64,000 nt of DNA, from assembly GCA_900177435.1 (NCBI GenBank), contig FXAI01000005.1:233897-297896 (forward strand), written 5' to 3'. The notes under the pieces were generated by a model. That model saw only the letters and a program-made list of their open reading frames with translations. It made no database searches and had not been told where the DNA came from. Shown one piece after another: positions 26,856-36,050 of this stretch (its first letter is position 1; every line of letters begins with the position of its first letter). The stretch is from Alteromonadaceae bacterium Bs31. GTDB lineage: Bacteria > Pseudomonadota > Gammaproteobacteria > Pseudomonadales > Cellvibrionaceae. The position numbers were made by a program, and so were the translations under genes.

Positions 26856-29402
26856 ATGTCGATCGACCTATCGCAATTTCATCAGGTTTTCTACGAGGAG
26901 AGCTTCGAAGGGCTTGATGTAATGGAAGCTGCTCTCATGGAGCTGGACCTCAATAATATTGATGATGAAACCATAAATGCAATATTCAGGTCTGCTCACT
27001 CAATTAAAGGCGGCAGTGCCACCTTTGGTTTTTCCTCTGTTTCTGAATTTACTCACGACCTTGAAACAATACTGGATCAAGTAAGGTCGGGTAAACGACA
27101 ATTCCGTGATTCAGATATAAATATCTGCCTAAAATCCGTCGATTGTATGAGAGAAATGCTACAGCTGCTTCAGGCTGGCGAGGATGGTCATACAAAGAAT
27201 TCCGCAGAATTAAAAGATTGTTTCGCCAGAATGCTGGCGGGTGAGCAAGCCGAGCTATCCCAAGCCGAGCTATCCCAAGCAGAGCTATCCCAAGCAGAGC
27301 TATCCCAAGCAGAGCCATTACAAGCAGACCTACCCCAGATAGACGTGCCCACTGCAGCACCGGAAACCACAGAAGCTCTCTCGCAAGAAGCGCCTGCTAA
27401 TGTGGCGGCAGAGGATGGTGTTGAGAGCATCTGGCGTATTAATTTCGAGCCGAGCGAAGATATTTTACGAACAGGTAATGACGTCGCAAGAATGTTTCGT
27501 GAACTGGCAGAGTTAGGCCAGTTGCTCAGTATAGAGACGCAATCCAACCTGCCTCCTTTCAATGTGCTGGATGCAGAAAAGTGCTATTTAAGTTGGACTA
27601 TTCTGTTTGCCTGTAAAAAAGACAAGTGCTTTATAGAGGAGGTCTTCGAGTGGGTGGCAGATGAGTCTAACTTAGAGGTGACGCCGGCGGCTTCCGCGCA
27701 GGAATGGCACATTTGCTTTGTTCCCGGCGAGAATATACTTCGCTCAGGTAACGAACCATCGCGTTTGCTCAATGTGCTTTCCGAGTTTGGCAAGCTACAC
27801 GTTCGTGTCAATGACAAAAACCTTCCCGCTATACGCTTGATGGACCACGAAAGCTGTTACCTAAGCTGGGATATTTATTTACATGCGGAACAGGCGCTAA
27901 CAGAAGAGGCAATTCGGGAGGTTTTTGAATGGGTACTGGATGAGTCTCAGCTGAGCGTCAGCAGGCTGGCAAGTGCTTCTTCCGCGAATGAAATTACTGC
28001 CGTTTCCGAAGTGCCGCAAGCAGAAGTTGCTGAGCCAGCAGATGTGGTGCCTTTGGGCTCTGTGCAAAATACGTCGCAAGAGCAGCAGATCACCACGCCG
28101 GAAACTGTGCAGGAAAAGCCAAAATCAAAAACGGCGGTTCAGAAAAAAAATACCGAAACGGGCTCTATTCGTGTTGGTATCGACAAAGTCGATAACCTGA
28201 TCAATATGGTGGGAGAGCTGGTGATCACCCAGTCAATGCTGGGGCAACTGGGTACCGAATTTGATGTAGAACGCATTCCCAAGTTAATGGAAGGCCTGGG
28301 TCAGCTTGAGCAAAACACCCGGGAATTGCAGGAAAGCGTTATGCGAATACGCATGTTGCCCATAAGTTTTGCTTTTAGTCGTTTTCCGCGAATGGTTCGT
28401 GATTTAGGGCAGTCTCTCGGAAAAGAATTACAGTTGGTGATGATTGGCGAGCAAACCGAACTGGACAAAACGGTAATGGAAAAAATAGGCGACCCCTTGG
28501 TACATCTGGTTCGTAATGCTGTTGATCACGGCATTGAGCAGCCAGAGGAACGGGAAGCCAGCGGAAAGCCTCGCTCTGGCACCATAACGCTCAATGCCTA
28601 CCATCAGGGCGGTAATGTTGTTATAGAAATAAGTGATGATGGAAAAGGGCTCGATAAGCAACGCATTGTAGAAAAGGCTTTAGAAAAGGGGCTTATTACT
28701 AAAGCGGAAGTAGAACTGCTGACGGATGAACATGCCTTTGACCTTATTTTTCAGCCCGGTTTTTCCACCGCTCAAGAGGTGAGTGATGTGTCGGGCCGCG
28801 GGGTTGGGATGGACGTTGTGCGCCGTAATATTCAGGCACTTAATGGCACGGTTGAAATCAACTCCCAAAAAGACCAAGGTTCAAAAATCACTATACGTTT
28901 GCCCTTAACCCTGGCGATTCTTGATGGTCAGCTGGTTCGAGTTGGCACCAATACCTATATTTTCCCTTTGGTTTCTATTGTGGAATCGTTGCAGTATCGG
29001 AAAGAGCTGATCAGCAGCGTAGCCGGTGGTTGCAATGTCTTCAAATTGCGTGACGATTATGTGCCGATTATTGAGTTGCACAAGATTTTTTCTGTACAAG
29101 CAGATAGTGATTACCTGGATCAAGCGCTTATGGTTGTGGTCGAGTCCGATGGCGAAAAAGTAGGGATCGTTGTTGACGAACTGCTTGCTCAACAACAGGT
29201 TGTTATTAAGAGCCTTGAACAGAACTATAAACGCGTGGAGGGAATTTCCGGCGCAACAATATTGGGTGATGGCACAGTGGCATTAATTCTGGATACTGTC
29301 GGGATGGTGAAGCTGGCTGGTGATAAATTTGGCATGGCTAACCAGCTTGCTCATTTAAAAAACGACGATCACCAGAATTTGTCCAGTCAACTGACCGGTT
29401 AA
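26856..29402 (+). CDS. cheA: Chemotaxis histidine kinase CheA (system 2)
   Basis: 848 residues. HPt domain at 1 to ~110 with phospho-site His48 in 'RSAHSIKGGSATFGF'. A linker follows that contains four exact five-residue repeats (QAELS). Two copies of a related ~85-residue domain are at about 190-275 and 285-372 ('WRINFEPSEDILRTGND' and 'WHICFVPGENILRSGNE'), in place of a standard P2. The dimerisation, ATPase and CheW-like domains follow: 'VDNLINMVGELVITQSML', 'HLVRNAVDHGIEQP' (N box), 'ISDDGKGLD', 'SGRGVGMDVV' and 'LPLTLAILDGQLVRVG'. Start ATG follows 'gcaagg'. Distinct from the CheA at 54167, so the strain has two signalling systems. Confidence 0.96.
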   Translation: MSIDLSQFHQVFYEESFEGLDVMEAALMELDLNNIDDETINAIFRSAHSIKGGSATFGFSSVSEFTHDLETILDQVRSGKRQFRDSDINICLKSVDCMREMLQLLQAGEDGHTKNSAELKDCFARMLAGEQAELSQAELSQAELSQAELSQAEPLQADLPQIDVPTAAPETTEALSQEAPANVAAEDGVESIWRINFEPSEDILRTGNDVARMFRELAELGQLLSIETQSNLPPFNVLDAEKCYLSWTILFACKKDKCFIEEVFEWVADESNLEVTPAASAQEWHICFVPGENILRSGNEPSRLLNVLSEFGKLHVRVNDKNLPAIRLMDHESCYLSWDIYLHAEQALTEEAIREVFEWVLDESQLSVSRLASASSANEITAVSEVPQAEVAEPADVVPLGSVQNTSQEQQITTPETVQEKPKSKTAVQKKNTETGSIRVGIDKVDNLINMVGELVITQSMLGQLGTEFDVERIPKLMEGLGQLEQNTRELQESVMRIRMLPISFAFSRFPRMVRDLGQSLGKELQLVMIGEQTELDKTVMEKIGDPLVHLVRNAVDHGIEQPEEREASGKPRSGTITLNAYHQGGNVVIEISDDGKGLDKQRIVEKALEKGLITKAEVELLTDEHAFDLIFQPGFSTAQEVSDVSGRGVGMDVVRRNIQALNGTVEINSQKDQGSKITIRLPLTLAILDGQLVRVGTNTYIFPLVSIVESLQYRKELISSVAGGCNVFKLRDDYVPIIELHKIFSVQADSDYLDQALMVVVESDGEKVGIVVDELLAQQQVVIKSLEQNYKRVEGISGATILGDGTVALILDTVGMVKLAGDKFGMANQLAHLKNDDHQNLSSQLTG
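27246..27305 (+). repeat. 15-bp tandem repeat inside cheA (system 2)
   Basis: Four copies of a 15-base unit (caagccgagctatcc, some with c to a at one position), then decayed copies to about 27335. Each encodes QAELS. Since 15 is a multiple of three, gain or loss of units would change linker length without breaking the frame. Confidence 0.9.
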
Positions 29403-29444
29403 CGGTATACAGAATAGCTAAGTTTTTTTGGCGGAGAGAGGCGT

Positions 29445-30014
29445 ATGCAAGCACAAACGGGCACAACGGTTAGTGCACAAGCAATGGCTGGGAACACGCA
29501 GTCTGCAGATGTGACAGATTTGAGTGCCGAGGTTAACGATCAGTACCTCACGTTTATTATGGCTGGCGAAGAATACGGTGTAGATATTCTATGCGTTCAG
29601 GAAATTCGCGGCTGGGAATCTGCAACACCACTTCCAAATGCGCCCAGTCATATAAAAGGCGTGATTAATTTGCGTGGCACCATCGTGCCGATAGTGGACC
29701 TACGGCAGTGTTTCGGCTTAGAGGGAATCGAATACACCTCTGTGACCGTGGTAATTGTTTTAAAGGTGCATACCGATGACGGTGACAGAATTATGGGCAT
29801 AGTCGTAGACGCAGTATCCGATGTTTACTCTCTTGCAGCACAAGATATGCGCACCGCTCCAGATCTCGGAAGTGCCGTAAACACTGAATTTATTCGCGGT
29901 TTGGTTAACGTGCAAGACAAAATGGTTATCTTGTTGGATATTGATAAATTATTGACATTGGATGATGTCCCAAATGTATCTAACCTGGCCGAACAGTTGA
30001 GTAAGGCTTTGTAA
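29445..30014 (+). CDS. cheW: CheW coupling protein (system 2)
   Basis: 189 residues. A CheW domain spans about residues 25-170 with a polar ~22-residue N-terminal tail. Motifs: 'YLTFIMAGEEYGVDILCVQEIRGW' (split), 'LPNAPSHIKGVINLRGTIVPIVDLR' (split), 'GIVVDAVSDVYSL' and 'EFIRGLVNVQDKMVILLDIDKLL' (split). CheW links the receptor tip to CheA. Its position directly between cheA and the receptor gene at 30031 points to a dedicated coupling protein for that array. Confidence 0.94.
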   Translation: MQAQTGTTVSAQAMAGNTQSADVTDLSAEVNDQYLTFIMAGEEYGVDILCVQEIRGWESATPLPNAPSHIKGVINLRGTIVPIVDLRQCFGLEGIEYTSVTVVIVLKVHTDDGDRIMGIVVDAVSDVYSLAAQDMRTAPDLGSAVNTEFIRGLVNVQDKMVILLDIDKLLTLDDVPNVSNLAEQLSKAL

Positions 30015-30030
30015 AGGATGAGTACTCATT

Positions 30031-32775
30031 ATGAATAGCATACTGTCTCTTATAGGTTTTGGTCGATCTCGCGCATGCAAAGAACTCGCAGAAAAAATGG
30101 CTGCAGTGAGCAGAACTCAGGCAATCATAGAGTTCGATTTGTCGGGGAATATTCTTGAAGCAAACGAGAATTTTTTGGCGCTCATGGGCTACCAAAAAGT
30201 TGAGGTTATAGGCAGTCACCATAAAATGTTTGTGGAGCAGGACTACGCAGTATCGCCGGAATATCAGGAGTTTTGGGCACGGCTGGCGCGAGGCGAGCAC
30301 ACTGTTCAAGAGTTCAAAAGGGTAGCAAAGGGCGGTAAGGAGGTATGGATACAGGGTTCGTATAATCCTATCTTCGACGATGCGGGACGAGCCTACAAAG
30401 TGGTGAAATTTGCTAGCGATGTTACAGAAAGAAAGTTGCAAGAACTGACCAACAAGCGAACCGCCAATCTGGCGAATGCGCTTAAACAGTGCCAGGCCAA
30501 TGTGATGCTGGCTGACAATAACCTGGATATCGTATATCTCAATGATACTGTCAAGGAAATGCTTTCGTCCAACGAAAGTGATATCCAGCAACACCTTCCT
30601 GATTTTGCAGTGGAAAAATTGATAGGAACTAATGTTGACAGTTTTCATGTAAATCCGGCGCATCAGCGGAAATTACTGGCGTCCTTGCACGAGACCTACA
30701 GTACAGATATTAAAATAGGGGATTTAATTTTTGGCTTGATTGCCAGCCCTTGGTTCGACGGCGACGGTAATCGTCTTGGTACATTGGTCGAGTGGGAAGA
30801 TAAAACGCAGCGCTTGGCTCAGGAGAGGGAAAACAAGCAGCAGGCAGACGCCAACTTGCGTATTCGTCAGGCACTGGATGTGTGTGACACCAGTGTAATG
30901 CTTGCAGATAAAGATATGAATATCATCTATATGAATGAAGCAGTTCAAAAGATGCTGCAAGAACGGGAGCAAGGTATCCGTGAGGCACTACCAGACTTTA
31001 CCGTCAAGAACCTTATTGGAACCTGTGTTGATGATTTTCACAAAAACCCTTCGCATCAGCGTAATTTGTTGGGCGACTTAAGAGACACTTATCAGGCAGA
31101 TATAAAGCTTTCCGAGCTAACATTTGGACTGACAGCTACGCCAATATTCAATAGCAAAGGTGAGCGGCTGGGTACAGTGGTGGAGTGGGATGACAAAACT
31201 GAGCGCCTCGCCAAGGAAGCGCAAGAGCAGTCACAGGCTGCTGAGAATGCGCGAGTTAAACAGGCACTCGATAATGTTACCACCAACGTGATGATCGCGG
31301 ATAACGATGCCAATATAATCTATTTAAATAATGCTGTGCTGCAAATGATGAGTAACGCCGAAGCAGATATTCGCAAAGCGCTTCCTAATTTTGACGCTTC
31401 GAAATTGAGTGGCGTTAATATGGATGTTTTCCACAAAGACCCCTCCCATCAAAGAAACCTTCTCAGCAAGCTTACATCCACCTACCATGGCAAGGCAGAA
31501 GTGGGAGGACGAACATTTACTGTAATAGCAAACCCGATTGTGGTTGATGGTCAGCGCATAGGCTCAGTGGTTGAGTGGGCCGACCGAACAGGAGAGGTGG
31601 CAATTGAAGGCGAAATCGATTCTATGGTTGAAGCCGCTCGCTCGGGTGATTTTAGTAAGCAAATATTGCTGGATGGTAAATCGGGGTTCTTTAAAAATCT
31701 GGGTGAAGGCCTGAATGATTTAGTCGGCACAGTGGAGGTAGCGCTCAACGACATTATCCGAATGCTGGGGGCGATGTCGCGAGGGGATTTGTCTGAGCGA
31801 ATAACGCGGGAATATCTCGGTGCCTTTGGCAAGATGAAAGATGACGCCAATGCAACGGCAGATAAGCTTACGGAAGTTATTACAAAAATCAGGTCGGCCT
31901 CATCGGCAATTGGCTCTGCTTCCAGTGAAATAGCCCAAGGCAATGCGGATTTAAGTCAGCGCACCGAAGAGCAGGCTTCCTCACTGGAAGAAACAGCGTC
32001 GAGCATGGAGCAGATGACGTCCACAGTGAAACAGAGTGCAGACAATGCTATACAGGCCAGCAGTTTGGCTCAGGAAACACAGGAGAAAGCACAGCAGGGT
32101 GGAGACGTGGTTGAGAGAGCTGTGGTGTCCATGGAAGAAATCAATACCTCCAGTAAAAAAATAAGCGACATTATCGGCGTTATTGACGAAATTGCCTTTC
32201 AAACAAATCTGTTGGCACTAAACGCTGCGGTGGAAGCCGCAAGAGCCGGTGAGCAGGGTCGTGGTTTCGCAGTTGTGGCTGGAGAAGTTAGAAATCTTGC
32301 ACAGCGCTCAGCGGGCGCGGCTAAAGAGATTAAAGAATTGATTCGAGACAGTGTTGGCAAGGTGCAGGATGGTACGGCGCTGGTCAATGAATCTGGAGGA
32401 ACCCTGGAGGGAATAGTTGCTTCAGTGGAAGCGGTTACCTCTATGATGCGAGAAATTGCCGATGCAGCGAAAGAGCAAACTTCGGGTATCGAACAAGTCA
32501 ATACCGCTGTGAGTCAAATGGATGAAATGACTCAACAAAATGCAGCTTTGGTTGAAGAGGCTTCAGCCGCGGGTGAGGCGATGGCCGACCAGGCTCGCGA
32601 ACTAACTCAAATAGTGGACTTTTTCTCCGTAGCGGCGAATAGCCAGGTAAGTTCACCTGCGTTGCAATCTGCATCGACACAGAGTAGCCGTGTGAAACGC
32701 AGCCGTAGTGATCAAATGGAAATTCAGCGCTTTGATACCAAGTCGGGTAGTGATGATGAGTGGGAAGATTTTTAG
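30031..32775 (+). CDS. Soluble PAS-repeat chemoreceptor with CheR tether
   Basis: 914 residues with no membrane segment. Order: PAS (about 20-135), three closely related PAS-like repeats (about 150-265, 280-395 and 410-515), two HAMP units (about 525-565 and 575-620) and a methyl-accepting signalling domain (about 640-870) with the tip '[20 protein letters not shown]'. Each repeat carries an F-H-x-[ND]-P-x-H-Q-R-like segment; the paired histidines are at 206/211, 337/342 and 468/473, spaced exactly 131 residues apart. The protein ends in E-W-E-D-F, which fits the x-W-x-x-F pentapeptide that tethers CheR. Layout resembles the cytoplasmic receptor Aer2/McpB of the P. aeruginosa che2 cluster, which binds haem. 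Haem binding here is inference. Confidence 0.94.
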   Translation: MNSILSLIGFGRSRACKELAEKMAAVSRTQAIIEFDLSGNILEANENFLALMGYQKVEVIGSHHKMFVEQDYAVSPEYQEFWARLARGEHTVQEFKRVAKGGKEVWIQGSYNPIFDDAGRAYKVVKFASDVTERKLQELTNKRTANLANALKQCQANVMLADNNLDIVYLNDTVKEMLSSNESDIQQHLPDFAVEKLIGTNVDSFHVNPAHQRKLLASLHETYSTDIKIGDLIFGLIASPWFDGDGNRLGTLVEWEDKTQRLAQERENKQQADANLRIRQALDVCDTSVMLADKDMNIIYMNEAVQKMLQEREQGIREALPDFTVKNLIGTCVDDFHKNPSHQRNLLGDLRDTYQADIKLSELTFGLTATPIFNSKGERLGTVVEWDDKTERLAKEAQEQSQAAENARVKQALDNVTTNVMIADNDANIIYLNNAVLQMMSNAEADIRKALPNFDASKLSGVNMDVFHKDPSHQRNLLSKLTSTYHGKAEVGGRTFTVIANPIVVDGQRIGSVVEWADRTGEVAIEGEIDSMVEAARSGDFSKQILLDGKSGFFKNLGEGLNDLVGTVEVALNDIIRMLGAMSRGDLSERITREYLGAFGKMKDDANATADKLTEVITKIRSASSAIGSASSEIAQGNADLSQRTEEQASSLEETASSMEQMTSTVKQSADNAIQASSLAQETQEKAQQGGDVVERAVVSMEEINTSSKKISDIIGVIDEIAFQTNLLALNAAVEAARAGEQGRGFAVVAGEVRNLAQRSAGAAKEIKELIRDSVGKVQDGTALVNESGGTLEGIVASVEAVTSMMREIADAAKEQTSGIEQVNTAVSQMDEMTQQNAALVEEASAAGEAMADQARELTQIVDFFSVAANSQVSSPALQSASTQSSRVKRSRSDQMEIQRFDTKSGSDDEWEDF

Positions 32776-32845
32776 CCTCGCCTTCTTAGGGTTAAGATAG
32801 ATGGGCCTTGCTGCTCGAGAAGACTTTTCTGAACGGGAGTTTCCC

Positions 32846-33646
32846 ATGTCGGACGCTAACTTCGTTCAGATAAAAAATATCGCCTATTCGCTGACGGGTA
32901 TCAATCTATCTAACCATAAAAAGAATATGGTTTATGGGCGCCTTACCCGACGCTTGCGTCGACTTTCCATGAACGACTTCAATCAGTATTGTGAGCTAAT
33001 TTCACAGGAAAAATGTGAAGAGCACGTTGAATTTGTTAATGCGATTACCACAAATTTAACGTCATTTTTTCGGGAAAGCCACCATTTTGAATACCTTGCG
33101 AACAGCGTGCTACCAGAGCTCTACGTCAAAAATAAAACAACTAAAAAAATTAGAATATGGTCAGCGGGTTGCTCGACAGGAGAGGAGCCCTATTCAATAG
33201 CGATGGTGGTTAAATCGCTGGCAATGTTTAATGCATGGGATGTGAAAATACTTGCAACCGACCTGGACTCGTCGGTTGTCGATCGAGCTAAAATAGGCGT
33301 GTATCCCACGGAACGAGCAGAAGCCATTGAGGCCCGGTATCGTCAGTACCTGAGTGTTAATTCCAGAGAAAACGTTGTACGCGTAAAAGATCCAGTGCGT
33401 GCACGAATCACCTTCAAAAATCTTAATCTTTTATCCTCTTGGCCCATGAAGGGGCCCTTTGACATAATATTTTGTCGCAATGTGGTTATCTATTTTGATG
33501 CTGAAACACAAAGAAAGTTATTCGATAGATACGCCGATATTTTGCGATCTGACGGACACCTGTTTATCGGGCATTCAGAGAGCTTGCATAATATTACCAA
33601 GCGCTTTACGTCATTGGGTAGAACAATCTATCAACGAGTGAGCTAG
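32846..33646 (+). CDS. cheR: Chemoreceptor methyltransferase CheR
   Basis: 266 residues from ATG 32846, which has GGGAG at good spacing; an in-frame ATG at 32801 has no clear RBS. CheR adds methyl groups to receptor glutamates. N-terminal helical domain with 'FVQIKNIAYSLTGINLSNHK', then 'NAITTNLTSFFRES' and the SAM-binding 'IRIWSAGCSTGEEPYSIAMV', 'KILATDLDSSVVDRAK' and 'FDIIFCRNVVIYFD'. It directly follows a receptor with a CheR-binding pentapeptide, the same link seen in P. aeruginosa che2. The window's main chemotaxis system at 52889-61819 has no cheR of its own. Confidence 0.95.
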   Translation: MSDANFVQIKNIAYSLTGINLSNHKKNMVYGRLTRRLRRLSMNDFNQYCELISQEKCEEHVEFVNAITTNLTSFFRESHHFEYLANSVLPELYVKNKTTKKIRIWSAGCSTGEEPYSIAMVVKSLAMFNAWDVKILATDLDSSVVDRAKIGVYPTERAEAIEARYRQYLSVNSRENVVRVKDPVRARITFKNLNLLSSWPMKGPFDIIFCRNVVIYFDAETQRKLFDRYADILRSDGHLFIGHSESLHNITKRFTSLGRTIYQRVS

Positions 33647-33680
33647 AAGAGTGATGGCATGCTAAGGGAGTAAAAAGGGG

Positions 33681-34334
33681 TTGTCTTACACAAGTAGCAA
33701 GCAGGGGTATACGCCAGTAAAACCAATTCAGGGTTTTGAGCATATAAACCGTTATTGGGATAAGCGCATGGAGGTGCCCGCAGCGAAAATACTACCTGGC
33801 GAATGTTACGTAAGCAGTTCCGGCGAAATGATCTCAACCGTATTGGGTTCGTGTGTTGCCGCATGTATTCGAGATAGAGTTAAGGGTGTTGGCGGCATGA
33901 ATCATTTTATGCTGCCCGTACAAACGACGGATCGAATTATTAGCCGGCCCAGTAGTGTGAACGCAGAGTTATGTTATGGCAACTGGGCAATGGAGTATCT
34001 TATTAACGCCATCCTTAAACAAGGTGGTAAGAGAGAGAGGCTAGAGGTAAAAGTTTTCGGTGGAGGTCGAGTACTCAGCAGTATGACGAATATTGATATC
34101 GGCAGGCGTAACATCGATTTTGTGTTGACCTACCTTGATAAGGACGGCTTGCAGATAAGTGCGCAAGACCTGGGTAGCGACTACCCAAGGAAAGTGCTTT
34201 ATTTTCCCGATACGGGTGCAGTGAAGCTCAAGAAATTGAGAACCCGGGCAAACAACACTATTGAAAAGCGAGAGAGGGAATACCTGGATTCTATGGTATC
34301 CAAGCCGAAGGCGGGCGATGTGGAGTTGTTTTGA
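33681..34334 (+). CDS. cheD: Receptor deamidase CheD
   Basis: 217 residues from a TTG that follows GGGAG/AAAAGGGG; an in-frame ATG at 33768 would remove 29 residues. CheD deamidates glutamines on receptors. Catalytic features: 'SVLGSC' type motif as 'TVLGSCVAACIRD' (Cys of G-S-C), 'GGMNHFMLPV' (His) and 'LEVKVFGGGRVL'. The C-terminal ~50 residues are basic and variable. Sits between cheR and cheB as in the P. aeruginosa che2 cluster. The start codon is the least certain point. Confidence 0.92.
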   Translation: MSYTSSKQGYTPVKPIQGFEHINRYWDKRMEVPAAKILPGECYVSSSGEMISTVLGSCVAACIRDRVKGVGGMNHFMLPVQTTDRIISRPSSVNAELCYGNWAMEYLINAILKQGGKRERLEVKVFGGGRVLSSMTNIDIGRRNIDFVLTYLDKDGLQISAQDLGSDYPRKVLYFPDTGAVKLKKLRTRANNTIEKREREYLDSMVSKPKAGDVELF

Positions 34335-34419
34335 TTTTTCGCGAGCAGATTAACTGTAAAACATGTTAACTTAATAGGTCTGGATATTGACTTGAGCGTG
34401 GAGATGGGCGGGCAGAAAC

Positions 34420-35496
34420 TTGACGGATAGCGCAGCAAAGAAAGTTAAAGTCTTAGTGGTTGATGACTCAGCACTCATACGTGCGCTGCTGAACGAAGTG
34501 CTTGGTTCGGACCAGCGTATTGATGTTGTGGGAAGTGCCTGTGACCCCTACGAAGCCAGAGAACTGATAAAACAGTTGTCTCCTGATGTGCTCACGTTGG
34601 ATATAGAAATGCCGCGTATGAATGGCATCGCTTTTCTTAAAAACTTGATGCGCCTTAGGCCTATGCCGGTAGTGATGATATCCACACTTACCCAAGAAGG
34701 TGCTCCGGCAACCCTGGAAGCCTTAGAACTCGGAGCGGTGGACTTCGTACCAAAACCCAAAAATGAGGGTGGCGGTGCGCTTGCTCGCTATGCAGATACC
34801 ATTATCGAGAAAGTGCTTTGTGCGGCAGGTGCCAATGTACTTGCCCGCACGGAGAAAAATGAGCATAGCTTCGTAGAAAAACGGAATGAATTTGCGCAGC
34901 TGGTGCAGCAGGCCAAACAAATAAAACCCGGTTTTATCTGTGCTATTGGTGCTTCGACAGGCGGCACCGAGGCCATTAAGGAAGTCGTTACATCGCTTCC
35001 TGTGGGCGGTCCTCCCGTGCTTATAACTCAGCATATTCCCGCAGTGTTTAGTGCATCTTTTGCGCGAAGGGTTGATCAAGCCTCCCTTGTTAAGGTGTAT
35101 GAAGCAGAACATGGCCAGAAAATTGAGCAAGGCTGTGTGTATATCGCCCCGGGCGATGCTCACCTAAGGTTACAAAAAATAGGTGAGCACTATATTTGTC
35201 ACCTATCTCAGGACGATCCCATTAATCGGCACCGTCCATCGGTAGAGGCCTTGTTTGATTCGGTTGTGAACTGTGCTGGAGCTAAATCCCTTGGTGTATT
35301 ATTGACCGGTATGGGGGCAGATGGCGCCGAAGCTCTTATGCGAATGAAAGAATCTGGCGCCGTAACAGTTGCGCAAGACGAAGAGAGTAGTGTCGTTTGG
35401 GGTATGCCTGGCGCAGCTGTTAAGTTAGGCGCCGCTAAAGTCGTACTTCCTTTGGATAAAATAGGGCGTTATATCTTAACGCAGGCCTTTTCTTAG
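34420..35496 (+). CDS. cheB: Chemotaxis methylesterase CheB (system 2)
   Basis: 358 residues from a TTG start with a weak purine-rich upstream segment. Receiver domain with Asp15/Asp16 ('VVDDSA') and phospho-site Asp61 ('TLDIEMPRMNG'). The methylesterase domain has Ser179 in 'GASTGGTEA', His205 in 'ITQHIP' and Asp301 in 'GMGADGAEAL', so the triad is complete. It removes methyl groups from receptors when activated by CheA. Last gene of the second chemotaxis set; a second cheB is at 56435 and differs strongly in its linker. Confidence 0.95.
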   Translation: MTDSAAKKVKVLVVDDSALIRALLNEVLGSDQRIDVVGSACDPYEARELIKQLSPDVLTLDIEMPRMNGIAFLKNLMRLRPMPVVMISTLTQEGAPATLEALELGAVDFVPKPKNEGGGALARYADTIIEKVLCAAGANVLARTEKNEHSFVEKRNEFAQLVQQAKQIKPGFICAIGASTGGTEAIKEVVTSLPVGGPPVLITQHIPAVFSASFARRVDQASLVKVYEAEHGQKIEQGCVYIAPGDAHLRLQKIGEHYICHLSQDDPINRHRPSVEALFDSVVNCAGAKSLGVLLTGMGADGAEALMRMKESGAVTVAQDEESSVVWGMPGAAVKLGAAKVVLPLDKIGRYILTQAFS

Positions 35497-35685
35497 GCCA
35501 ACATTTGTCGCGTATTGGTCTATTATTACTGGTGGGGAGTTTAAGTGCTTGGAGTGGCTCCCCTCACAGCTGAGATTAATATCAATTTACTGTGGTAATA
35601 TGCGACAGCTTTAGGGTGCTCGAGTTTACGGGTACTGAACTGATGAAGTTTTATTCGATAGCTAATACATGTAGAGACATTCATT

Positions 35686-35994
35686 ATGACAATCAAGTCC
35701 GAAATCTCTGATAACGGAAAAACATTAAAAATATCTATTGAAGGCCGGTTTGATGCATCATCCTTAGATGATTTTCGCAAGGCATATGAAGATGTGGATT
35801 CTAACGCGCTGGAAGCCTACTGCGTCGATTTGGGTGAAACCGTTCATCTCGACAGCTCTGCACTGGGCATGCTTTTAGTGCTAAGGGATTTTGCCGGAGG
35901 TGATAGCGCCCGTATCACCATTGACAATTGCAGCCCGGAAGTAAAAAAAATCTTTGCTATTTCCAGTTTTGAACAGCTGTTTACCATTCAATAA
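35686..35994 (+). CDS. hsbA: STAS anti-sigma antagonist, HsbA-type
   Basis: 102 residues. A lone STAS domain: 'KTLKISIEGRFDASSLDDF', 'YCVDLGETVHLDSSALGMLLVL' (split) with a D-S-S-A loop that keeps the Ser phosphorylation site, and 'SFEQLFTIQ'. In Pseudomonas, HsbA is switched by its partner HsbR and then affects FlgM and c-di-GMP output. The partner gene follows directly here, which supports the name. Its closest paralogue in the window, at 26053, lacks that Ser. Confidence 0.85.
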   Translation: MTIKSEISDNGKTLKISIEGRFDASSLDDFRKAYEDVDSNALEAYCVDLGETVHLDSSALGMLLVLRDFAGGDSARITIDNCSPEVKKIFAISSFEQLFTIQ

Positions 35995-36050
35995 CACCAA
36001 TTTGGTTTGCGCGCTTTTGTTATGAACCCAAGCGCGTAACAAACCTTTAA

